A stretch of 6,015 nt of DNA from JBIKLM01 sp044375105 (lineage in GTDB: Bacteria > Planctomycetota > UBA1135 > GCA-002686595). Both the position numbers and the translations under genes were made by a program. Location: positions 1 through 6,015 of the forward strand of contig JBILNK010000224.1 of assembly GCA_044375105.1 (NCBI GenBank). Reading direction: 5' to 3'. Under the pieces are notes generated by a model. That model searched no databases. It was not told the DNA's origin and saw only the letters and a list, made by a program, of their open reading frames with translations. This document shows, in pieces, positions 1 through 5,480 of this stretch. Each line of letters opens with the position of its first letter. Position 1 is the stretch's first letter.

Positions 1-29
1 GCTTCACGGCCACAGGCGTGCCGCCCATC
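1..29 (-). CDS. Start of a further operon gene, cut by the window edge
   Basis: Read on the minus strand, the stop codon of the small lipoprotein gene overlaps an ATG in the arrangement TGATG. That ATG opens a frame beginning M-G-G-T-P-V-A-V-K and runs out of the window. Such an overlap is typical of translationally coupled genes within an operon. Nine residues are too few to identify a product. A GTG directly before the ATG is an alternative start. It is also possible that this frame is not a separate gene but the continuation of the upstream lipoprotein after an indel, because that protein looks short. Only the start overlap is seen; the rest is inference. Confidence 0.35.
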
Positions 30-603
30 ACCCGCCTCCGGGCAGCACCAACAAGCCCTCGAGGGCTTGGAAGCCCCCTTGGCTCCAGCGCGCGCGCCCC
101 AGGCCATCCCGTTCGATCAGCGAACCCAGGCGCACTTCGAGGTGCCGGCCGTCGGGCAGGCCGACCCGCAGGGGCTGGGCCGCGGGATCCAGGACGAACC
201 CGGGCTCCAGGGAGCGCTCCCCGGCCCCGGGTGTGCGGAAGGGCCCCTGGCTTTGCAGACCCCCCCCGGCATCGAACCGGCAGCGCCACCAGCAGGTGGG
301 CGCACCGCTGCCAAGGCCGCCGCCCAACCACACGGCGCCCCGCTCACCGGGTTCACGGGCCAGGGCCCGGGCCCCCGGGAAGCGGCGCTGGGTCAACAGG
401 CGCCCGCGCGGATCGAGCAGGCACAGGCGCTCGGCGCCGCGGTCCGCGAGCCACAGGCTGTAGCCCTGGCCCCCGCAGCCGAGGGCCAGGGCGCAGGCGG
501 TCAGCAACAGCAGGACCCTGAACGAAAGGCGCCGCAGCGCGGCTCGCCCTCGCTCGGAGGAACGAGGGAGCCCGCCTCGGGTTTCTAGCGTTCTCAATCC
601 CAT
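28..603 (-). CDS. Small secreted lipoprotein of unknown function, possibly propeller-like
   Basis: This 191-residue protein is not one I recognise. After a basic N-terminus (about residues 14-29) there is a hydrophobic stretch V30-L41, then a cysteine in ALGCGG (C43). An earlier LTAC (C37) also fits a lipobox. It is probably an outward-facing lipoprotein. The mature part has short beta-type segments such as SLWLADRGAERLCLLDPRGR (49-68) and GAVWLGGG (89-96). These resemble blades of NHL or YncE-like beta-propellers, in which W-[VL]-[AS]-D is followed by a turn and L-D-P-x-G. Only two or three blades would fit, well short of a full propeller, so the gene may be truncated, frameshifted or simply a different fold. 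The Met at 603 lies 108 bases after the DUF420 stop and directly follows an inverted repeat. A run of eight G (260-267, minus strand) is inside the gene. Expression in this frame is likely but function is unknown. Confidence 0.6.
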   Translation of the reverse strand: MGLRTLETRGGLPRSSERGRAALRRLSFRVLLLLTACALALGCGGQGYSLWLADRGAERLCLLDPRGRLLTQRRFPGARALAREPGERGAVWLGGGLGSGAPTCWWRCRFDAGGGLQSQGPFRTPGAGERSLEPGFVLDPAAQPLRVGLPDGRHLEVRLGSLIERDGLGRARWSQGGFQALEGLLVLPGGG

Positions 604-606
604 ACC

Positions 607-700
607 CCAGGGACCGGCCCGGGCCGCCCCGGTTTCACACCCCGCTCGGAAATCCGCCGCCCCGACCGGCGCCGCGCACGCCTGCTGGGCCGATCCCTGG
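607..700 (-). promoter_or_regulatory. Long imperfect inverted repeat between the DUF420 and lipoprotein genes
   Basis: Bases 607-622 can pair with 685-700. CCAGGGA pairs with TCCCTGG and CGGCCC with GGGCCG, with one mismatch (614/693) and one G-T type pair (621/686). The intervening loop is 62 bases. In the minus-strand transcript the stem starts 11 bases after the DUF420 stop codon, and its 3' arm ends three bases before the lipoprotein ATG at 603. There is no U-run, so it is not a classical terminator. It could block ribosome access, protect or process the mRNA, or attenuate transcription. A 12-bp palindrome (CGGCCCGGGCCG, 615-626) lies inside the 3' arm and could fold alternatively. The pairing is seen in the sequence; its role is inference. 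Confidence 0.4.
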
Positions 701-711
701 CCCCCGGCCCG

Positions 712-1185
712 TCAACCCGGCTGGTACCGATACAGCGCCAAGTAGACCAACACCCCGGTCACCGACACATACAGCCACAGGGGGAAGGTGCGCTTGGCCC
801 AGCGCTTGTGGCTATCCCAACGCCGGCGCGCCGCCAGCACGAAGGTGCCGATGACCATCGGCAGGTTGACGATCGCGCCGACCACGTGGGTCAAGAGCAG
901 CACCAGGTAGGCCCGCTTGAGCCAGCCTTCGCCGGCGAAGCGCCGCGGCCCGAGCTCGCTCTGCCAGACGAAGTGGTAGTAGAGATAGCCGGCCAGGAAC
1001 ACGGCGCTGGCCAGGCCCGCGGCGATCATCAGGGCGCCGTGCAGGCGCTTGCGCTCGGCCTTGATCGCGACCAGCCCCGCGCACAGGAGCAGCGCCGCCG
1101 TCGCGTTCATGCAGGCGTTTAGGAACGGCCAGATGGGCTCGGCATCGCCGGCCACGGCGAGCGTCAGGAGCGGCATCGCGTGCAT
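712..1185 (-). CDS. DUF420 membrane protein (YozB/CtaM-like), oxidase maturation
   Basis: A 157-residue integral membrane protein with four hydrophobic segments at about 18-42, 50-70, 92-118 and 132-152. It matches the DUF420 family: LNACMNATAA near the start (22-31), a R47-L-H49 element, YLYYHF (67-72), LLLTHV with H100, and the C-terminal H126-K-R-W-A-K-R-T-F-P-L-W-L-Y-V-S-V-T-G. Four histidines (49, 71, 100, 126) sit near membrane ends and could be haem ligands, which is inference. The Staphylococcus relative CtaM is needed for a functional haem-copper quinol oxidase, and DUF420 genes commonly lie beside ctaA, ctaB and SCO genes. The position directly after ctaB supports the same role here. 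Length is normal for the family. I chose the ATG at 1185; a second ATG at 1176 would shorten it by three residues. No Shine-Dalgarno sequence is visible. Confidence 0.85.
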   Translation of the reverse strand: MHAMPLLTLAVAGDAEPIWPFLNACMNATAALLLCAGLVAIKAERKRLHGALMIAAGLASAVFLAGYLYYHFVWQSELGPRRFAGEGWLKRAYLVLLLTHVVGAIVNLPMVIGTFVLAARRRWDSHKRWAKRTFPLWLYVSVTGVLVYLALYRYQPG

Positions 1186-1255
1186 GGAAGGTTTGAAATC
1201 CCAAGGCCGCGGGGCGGCTCCGGGTCGGGCTGCATCCGACGGACGGGACCGGCGG

Positions 1256-1287
1256 CTCGGGCACGGCCCGAGACGAGGGTCTCTCGG
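1256..1287 (-). promoter_or_regulatory. Overlapping hairpins in the ctaB-DUF420 gap
   Basis: The 106-base gap after ctaB contains a perfect 7-bp stem with a 3-base loop, CTCGGGC (1256-1262) with GCCCGAG (1266-1272). Overlapping it is a second possible stem, CCGAGA (1268-1273) with TCTCGG (1282-1287). The two share bases 1268-1272, so only one can form at a time. On the minus-strand transcript the weaker stem is made first, 4 bases after the ctaB stop codon. Neither is followed by a U-run. They might stabilise or attenuate the transcript, but short GC stems also arise by chance at this base composition. Confidence 0.3.
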
Positions 1288-1291
1288 AGCA

Positions 1292-2197
1292 TCAAAAGGA
1301 GACCTGCAGCACCAGCCGGTCGAACCACAGGGCCGACAGCAGCAGCGGCAGGTAGATCAGCGAAACCCGCAGGAGCCGGCGCGCGGAGACCTCGGACTCG
1401 CGCGCCGCGAAGGCCGCCGCGGCGAGCACATACAGGAGCCCGAGGCCCGTGGCGACCAGCGCGTAAAACCAGGTCGCCGAGCGCTCGAGGGCCGGCACCA
1501 GCGCGACCGGCAGGATGCACAGGGCGTGCAGCAGGGACGAACGGCCCGCCACCCCTTCGGCCCCCGGCATGGCCGAGAGCATGCGCATGCCGGCGGCCTG
1601 GTAGTCGGCGCGGTACAGCCAGGCGATGGCGAAGAAGTGCGGGAATTGCCAGACGAACAGGGTCGCGAACAGGGACAGGCCGAAGACCTCGGGGCGCCCG
1701 ACGGCAGCCGTGGCGCCGAGCAGCGGCGGCATGGCGCCGGGGATCGCCCCCACCAGGGTGTTGAAGGTCGTGTGGCGCTTGAGCGGCGTGTAGACCAGCA
1801 CGTAGGCCGCCAGCGTGCCCAGGGCCAGGAGCGCCGAGAGCAGGTTGAAGCGCCAGGCCAACAGGCCCACGCCGAACAGGGCCAGGAGCGCCCCGCCGAC
1901 CACCGCATCGCGCACGCTGACCCGCCCCGCCGGCAGGGGGCGATCCTTGGTGCGCCCCATCAGGGCGTCGACGTCGCGCTCGAGCACCTGGTTGAACACG
2001 CAGGCCGAGGCGCTGGTCAGCGCGACCCAAAGGGCCACCTCGAGCGCCCGCGCCCAGCCGATCTCAGGGCTCGCCACGATCGCCGCAACCCCGGCCGCGA
2101 AGGCCGCGAAGGCGGTGATGCGCAGCTTGGTCAGGGTGACCCAATCGGCCAGCAGGGAAGGCGCCGGCGCGATCGCGATGGGGCTGGATTTCTGCAT
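1292..2197 (-). CDS. ctaB: Protohaem IX farnesyltransferase (haem O synthase)
   Basis: CtaB/CyoE transfers a farnesyl group to haem B to make haem O, the first step towards haem A for aa3-type oxidases. The 301-residue length is normal, and the protein is a polytopic membrane enzyme of the UbiA prenyltransferase superfamily. The family signature is intact: N69-Q-V-L-E-R-D75-V-D77-A-L-M-G-R-T-K-D-R-P-L (69-88), which binds magnesium and prenyl diphosphate. So is the second conserved block YTPLKRHTTFNTLVGAIPGA (136-155), followed by MPPLLG. WQFPHFFAIAWLYRADYQAAGM (183-204) is also typical. About eight or nine hydrophobic helices are evident. The ATG at 2197 lies 15 bases after the ctaA stop, so the two genes are almost certainly co-transcribed. 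No Shine-Dalgarno sequence is visible, in keeping with the other genes here. Confidence 0.96.
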   Translation of the reverse strand: MQKSSPIAIAPAPSLLADWVTLTKLRITAFAAFAAGVAAIVASPEIGWARALEVALWVALTSASACVFNQVLERDVDALMGRTKDRPLPAGRVSVRDAVVGGALLALFGVGLLAWRFNLLSALLALGTLAAYVLVYTPLKRHTTFNTLVGAIPGAMPPLLGATAAVGRPEVFGLSLFATLFVWQFPHFFAIAWLYRADYQAAGMRMLSAMPGAEGVAGRSSLLHALCILPVALVPALERSATWFYALVATGLGLLYVLAAAAFAARESEVSARRLLRVSLIYLPLLLSALWFDRLVLQVSF

Positions 2198-2212
2198 GAG
2201 CGGGCGAAGAGT

Positions 2213-3190
2213 CTAGCGCCCCTGGGCCGGGGAAGGAGCGGCCCCCGCGTCGCCGCCGGCCAGGGGGGTGCCCTGGACCGCGCTCCAGCCCGCCGCCAGG
2301 GCTCCGGTGACCAGCGCAGCCAGCAAGAGCGCCCCGACCAGCACGTGCCCGACCGCGGAGACGGTCTCCAGCACGTTGACGCTGCCCTGACCAGCGCTGC
2401 CGCGATGGCCGAGCCAAGCGCCGAATCCGAGCACCAGCTGCAGACCAAGCAGCAGGTGCACGCGGCGGGCCAGGCGACGCGGCGCGGCGGCGGCGGGATG
2501 GCCCGCGGCCTGCCATTCGAGCGTCAAGAGCCGCAGGCGCCGGGCCAGGTAGACCAGCAGGCCCAGGACCAGGGCAGCCCCGCCGAGGTGCAGGTGGAAG
2601 CGCAGGTCGAGCTCGTATTCCCCGCCGCGCAGACCATGGCGGTACCAAGCCCCGAGCCAGATCTGGGCATAGACCAAGGCCGCCGAGAGCCACAGCAGGC
2701 CGGTCGGAGCCGGGCGGAGGCCGCGGGCTGCCCAGCCGCCGGGCGCGCGGTGCAGCAAGGCCGCCACGGCCAAAAGGGCGAAAACCAGTTGGGCCAGCCC
2801 GCCGTGCATGAAGGCCAAATCCCGGCTGTTCTCGAGCACCCGCTGGCCGCCGAGCCAGCCCTGAAAACAGACCGCCAGCAGCGCGATCCAACTGGCGCGG
2901 ACCGCGGCGCGCGGCGCGCGGGCGAACCCGGCGCCCAGCGCCGCCACCAGGGCGAACAGCCCCACCAGCAGACCCCACAGCCGGTGTCCGTGCTCGACCA
3001 CCGTGGCCACGTCGCGCAGCCACAGGTCGAGCGGGAAGAACGGCATGAAGTAGCCCTCCGCATCCCACCAGCCCTTGACCGCCATGCCTGCGCCGATGGT
3101 GGTCACCACGCCGCCGATCAACACCAGGGGAATGGCGCACAAGAAAGCGCCCCAGGCGGACAGGCGCGGGATCGATGAGCTGGACGGCAT
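2213..3190 (-). CDS. ctaA: Haem A synthase (COX15/CtaA family)
   Basis: CtaA oxidises the C8 methyl group of haem O to give haem A in the cytoplasmic membrane, directly after CtaB in the pathway. From the ATG at 3190 the protein has 325 residues and about eight hydrophobic helices, with internal twofold symmetry. Key features are VVTTIGAGMAV (28-38), GYFMPFFPLDLW (46-57), the E66-H67-G-H69-R70 motif with the catalytic glutamate and a haem-ligand histidine, FMHGGLAQ (H129), RFHLHLGG (H199/H201) and GHVLVGALLLA (H282). These match the ExxHR motif and the four ligand histidines known from Bacillus CtaA. The usual D-W-P after GAGMAV is replaced by K-G-W-W, and loop 1 has no cysteine pair. A longer reading from GTG at 3250 would add 20 residues without recognisable features and would leave only 22 bases after the cytochrome gene. 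I prefer the ATG because the first helix starts near residue 12. Confidence 0.93.
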   Translation of the reverse strand: MPSSSSIPRLSAWGAFLCAIPLVLIGGVVTTIGAGMAVKGWWDAEGYFMPFFPLDLWLRDVATVVEHGHRLWGLLVGLFALVAALGAGFARAPRAAVRASWIALLAVCFQGWLGGQRVLENSRDLAFMHGGLAQLVFALLAVAALLHRAPGGWAARGLRPAPTGLLWLSAALVYAQIWLGAWYRHGLRGGEYELDLRFHLHLGGAALVLGLLVYLARRLRLLTLEWQAAGHPAAAAPRRLARRVHLLLGLQLVLGFGAWLGHRGSAGQGSVNVLETVSAVGHVLVGALLLAALVTGALAAGWSAVQGTPLAGGDAGAAPSPAQGR

Positions 3191-3272
3191 GGATGGCAAT
3201 GTGGCTGCGGTGCGGATCGAGCGGGGCGCGCGCGCCGGAACACCCAGCACGGCGGCCTTGCCGGTTCTGCCT

Positions 3273-4196
3273 TCAGGGATTCTCCCGGACGGCCTCCGGG
3301 GCGGCGCTGGGCGGGTCTTCGGGCGGGACCCAAGCCAACCAGGCGGCGGCGTAGAGCTGGTCGGCGAGGCCCGCGGGCAGGGTGCCCTCCGCGGCGATCG
3401 CCCGCGCCAGCCCGAGCTCGACCTCGCCGCGGATCGACAGGAAGCGCACGTAATCGGAGAGGCCGCTCAGCACGGCCGCGGGCCGGCTGCGCCAGCTGGG
3501 CATGCCGGTGCCGGAGACCCCGTTGAACAGCACGCCGATCAGCGCCTCCTGATCGGGGCGCGTGCGCTGGCCGGAGCTGAAGTGCTTGAACTCCTGGGAA
3601 CGGAAATCCCGCGGACGCGGGTCTTGGAAGTGGGCGCTCGGCCCGTCCCCGCCGCCTTCGCGGCCGTGGCAGGTCGAACAATCGCGCTGGTAGCTGCGCG
3701 CGCTGGCGATCAGCGCGGGCTGGGCCTGTTCGAGCCGAGCGGCCACCTCCGCGCGCCATCCGGCCGCATCGGCGCGCGCCCGTCCGATGGTCTCGGCGTC
3801 GAGTTCCGGGGCCTCCGCGGGCCAGTCCAAGCGCTCGAAGGGCGCCGTCTCGAGGGCCGCGAACAGCTCGGCCCAGCGCCGGCGGTTGTCCGCGGCGAGG
3901 GCCTCTTTGAGGGCGGGCGTCAGCGCTCCGCCGCCGGCCTGATTCGGGTCGAAATCGGGCCGCCCGGGCAGCGGGGCGAAGCGCGGCGCGCTCGGGGGCC
4001 CGAACAGCCGCTCGAGCTCGGCGGACAGGGCGGCGCGCAGGTGCGGGGCGCCGATCAAGGCCGCGGAGGCCGCCGCGGACAGCCCCAGGGGCGCCGGGGG
4101 CCGCTCCGAACCGCCGCAGGCGCAAAGGGCCAGCGCGGCGGCCAAGGCCAGGCCGCTTCCAAGCACTCTCGGGGCGATGAACGGGGCGATCTGCAC
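3273..4196 (-). CDS. Membrane-anchored mono-haem cytochrome c lipoprotein
   Basis: From a GTG at 4196 the protein has 307 residues. It begins with a signal peptide (MQIAPFIAPRVLGSGLALAA) and a lipobox LCAC with C27 as the lipid-anchored residue. A helical, haem-free region of about 140 residues follows, with the element LERLFGPPSAP (about 61-71). The C-terminal cytochrome c domain carries C173-S-T-C-H177 for haem attachment, GDGPSAHFQDPRPRDFR (183-199) and a probable distal ligand M232 in GTGMPSW. It ends with a helix that includes SDYVRFLSIRGEVE. The order resembles planctomycete oxidase-cluster cytochromes I remember, so it likely passes electrons to the oxidase or serves its assembly outside the membrane. 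It is the first gene of the operon, 82 bases before the ctaA ATG. An in-frame TTG at 4250 would add 18 residues rich in Pro, Cys and Gly ahead of the signal peptide, which looks less natural. Confidence 0.87.
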   Translation of the reverse strand: MQIAPFIAPRVLGSGLALAAALALCACGGSERPPAPLGLSAAASAALIGAPHLRAALSAELERLFGPPSAPRFAPLPGRPDFDPNQAGGGALTPALKEALAADNRRRWAELFAALETAPFERLDWPAEAPELDAETIGRARADAAGWRAEVAARLEQAQPALIASARSYQRDCSTCHGREGGGDGPSAHFQDPRPRDFRSQEFKHFSSGQRTRPDQEALIGVLFNGVSGTGMPSWRSRPAAVLSGLSDYVRFLSIRGEVELGLARAIAAEGTLPAGLADQLYAAAWLAWVPPEDPPSAAPEAVRENP

Positions 4197-4336
4197 GGCC
4201 AGGGAGCATGGCCCAGGGGCCGGCCCGGGGCAGCGGGCAAATTGTCGCAAGCGCCGCCCCTTGGACGCTTCCGGCCCGGCGCCGGGGTCCTATTCTCTCG
4301 GGTCCGCCCCCGGTCCGCGGACAGCCCGCACCCCCC
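4197..4336. promoter_or_regulatory. Divergent promoter region between the haem A operon and ygfZ
   Basis: The two transcription units start back to back here. For the plus strand, TATTCT (4291-4296) is a reasonable -10 hexamer and would place transcription start near 4303, about 34 bases before the ygfZ ATG. No good -35 lies at normal spacing: TTGGAC (4261-4266) is 24 bases upstream, which is too far. For the minus strand the only AT-rich patch is CAAATTGTCGCAA (4238-4250), which reads GACAAT as a possible -10. If that is right, transcription would begin inside the longer TTG reading of the cytochrome gene and would support the shorter start. All of this is by eye and weak. Confidence 0.4.
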
Positions 4337-5443
4337 ATGCCGACCCCCCTCCAAGCGCTCCAGCAGGCCTCCGGGGCCCGTTCCAACCCCGACGGCCTGC
4401 TGCTCACCTACGGCGACGTCCAGCGCGAGTACCGCGCCGGGCGCGAAGGCGCGGCCCTGTTCGACACCACGGCGCGGGGCCGCCTGCGGGTCTCGGGCGC
4501 CGACCGCGCCGAGTTCCTGCATCGCCTGCTGGCCAACCGCGTGCGCGGTCTCGAGCCCGGGCAGGGCAACCACACCCTGCTGCTCAATTCGAAGGGCAAG
4601 GTCCTGTTCGGCTTCGATCTGGTCGTGGGGGCCGACTGGATCGACCTCTGCACCGAGCCCGGCCAGGGTCCGGCGCTGCAAAAGGCCCTCGACATGTACC
4701 TGTTCGCCGACAAGGTCAAGCTCGAGGATCACAGCGGCGCGGCGGCGCCGCTGGCCCTGGTCGGACCAAAGGCAGCCGCGCTGATCGCCGCCCTGGCGGG
4801 CCCGCTGCTGCCTGCGGAGCGCTGGTCCACGGAGTTCCTCTGGCAAGGTCAACCCGTGCGCCTCGAGCGCGGCGTCCACGCCGGTAGCCCGGCTTGGTTC
4901 CTCGATGCGGGGCCCGCCGGCGCCGCGCCGCTGTTCGGCGCCCTGCGCGACGCGGGCGCCACCCCCGCCGGCCGCGTGGCCGAAGATTTCTTGCGCGTGG
5001 AGGCCGGGCAGGCCGCCTTCGGAGCCGACGTGGACGACAACATCTATCCCCAGGAAGCGCGGCTCGAGCGCTCTTTCGCGCTAGACAAGGGCTGCTACAT
5101 CGGGCAAGAGGTGGTCGCCAAGATCGACACCTACGGCGGCCTCAACAAGCGCCTGTGCCTGCTGTCGATCGATCACGACGATCCCCTGCCGCGCGGGGTC
5201 AAGTTGATCGGCGAGGACCCCGAGCGCGGCGGCGAGCGCGAACTCGGCATCCTGACCTCCTGGGCCTACTCCTTCGTGCTCGACCGCGGCCTGGCCCTGG
5301 GCTACGTCAAACGTCGCCATCAGGCGCAGGGCCGCCGCTTCCAGCTGCGCGGCCCCGCCGACCAGCCGCTGCCCGGCAGCGCCACGCTGGTGCCCATGCC
5401 GGTGCGGCCGGACGGCCTGCCGGTCAGCGGCGAGTTCGAATGA
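4337..5443 (+). CDS. ygfZ: YgfZ/GcvT-like tetrahydrofolate-binding protein
   Basis: This 368-residue protein has the fold and signature of the YgfZ (IBA57/COG0354) family. These are folate-dependent helpers that maintain certain iron-sulfur enzymes such as MiaB; they are relatives of the glycine-cleavage T protein, not the T protein itself. N-terminal GcvT-type blocks are seen in GAALFDTTARGRLRVSG (38-54), DRAEFLHRLLANRV (56-69) and NSKGKVLFGFDLVV (84-97). The diagnostic K251-G-C253-Y-I-G-Q-E258 follows, with C253 the conserved reactive cysteine. The C-terminal barrel spans about 270-355. The ATG at 4337 was chosen because family similarity begins a short way after it. An upstream in-frame ATG at 4208 would add 43 low-complexity residues and overlap the divergent cytochrome gene. 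E. coli YgfZ is 326 residues, so this one is slightly longer. It is transcribed away from the haem A operon and has no partner gene downstream in the window. Confidence 0.92.
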   Translation: MPTPLQALQQASGARSNPDGLLLTYGDVQREYRAGREGAALFDTTARGRLRVSGADRAEFLHRLLANRVRGLEPGQGNHTLLLNSKGKVLFGFDLVVGADWIDLCTEPGQGPALQKALDMYLFADKVKLEDHSGAAAPLALVGPKAAALIAALAGPLLPAERWSTEFLWQGQPVRLERGVHAGSPAWFLDAGPAGAAPLFGALRDAGATPAGRVAEDFLRVEAGQAAFGADVDDNIYPQEARLERSFALDKGCYIGQEVVAKIDTYGGLNKRLCLLSIDHDDPLPRGVKLIGEDPERGGERELGILTSWAYSFVLDRGLALGYVKRRHQAQGRRFQLRGPADQPLPGSATLVPMPVRPDGLPVSGEFE

Positions 5444-5454
5444 GCACGGCGCGG

Positions 5455-5480
5455 GGCGGGGCGGGTCCCCCCGCCCCGCC
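5455..5480 (+). terminator. GC-rich hairpin after ygfZ
   Basis: A perfect 11-bp stem (GGCGGGGCGGG at 5455-5465 with CCCGCCCCGCC at 5470-5480) closes a TCCC loop, starting 11 bases after the ygfZ stop codon. Its position is right for transcription termination. However, no T-run follows on the plus strand (the next bases are AGAGCGGCGC), and none lies on the other side for minus-strand transcripts. It may act as a terminator lacking a U-tract or as a 3'-end stabiliser. Confidence 0.5.

Noticed and set aside
547..568. Hairpin CCCTCG with CGAGGG inside the 5' end of the lipoprotein gene
   Set aside because: Only a 6-bp stem with a 10-base loop, inside coding sequence and without a U-run; chance is sufficient explanation.
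1049..3178. A 709-codon open frame on the plus strand, antisense to ctaA, ctaB and the DUF420 gene
   Set aside because: It lies entirely opposite confidently identified genes. Its product is Gln/Arg/Gly/His-rich with no domain or membrane pattern. Long antisense frames are expected where high GC makes stop codons rare.
4208..4336. N-terminal extension of ygfZ from the ATG at 4208
   Set aside because: The 43 extra residues are low-complexity, overlap the candidate -10 element and run into the divergent gene. Family similarity begins after the ATG at 4337.
3118..4407. A 429-codon minus-strand frame over the cytochrome gene
   Set aside because: It is in a different frame from the clear CSTCH-containing cytochrome; its Arg/Ala/Pro-rich product has no recognisable feature.
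3075..4784. A 569-codon plus-strand frame spanning the cytochrome gene and the start of ygfZ
   Set aside because: It is antisense to the cytochrome c gene and out of frame with ygfZ; the product is low-complexity without family motifs.
4337..5443. Glycine-cleavage T protein (gcvT)
   Set aside because: The K-G-C-Y-I-G-Q-E motif is diagnostic of YgfZ, and no other glycine-cleavage genes are adjacent.
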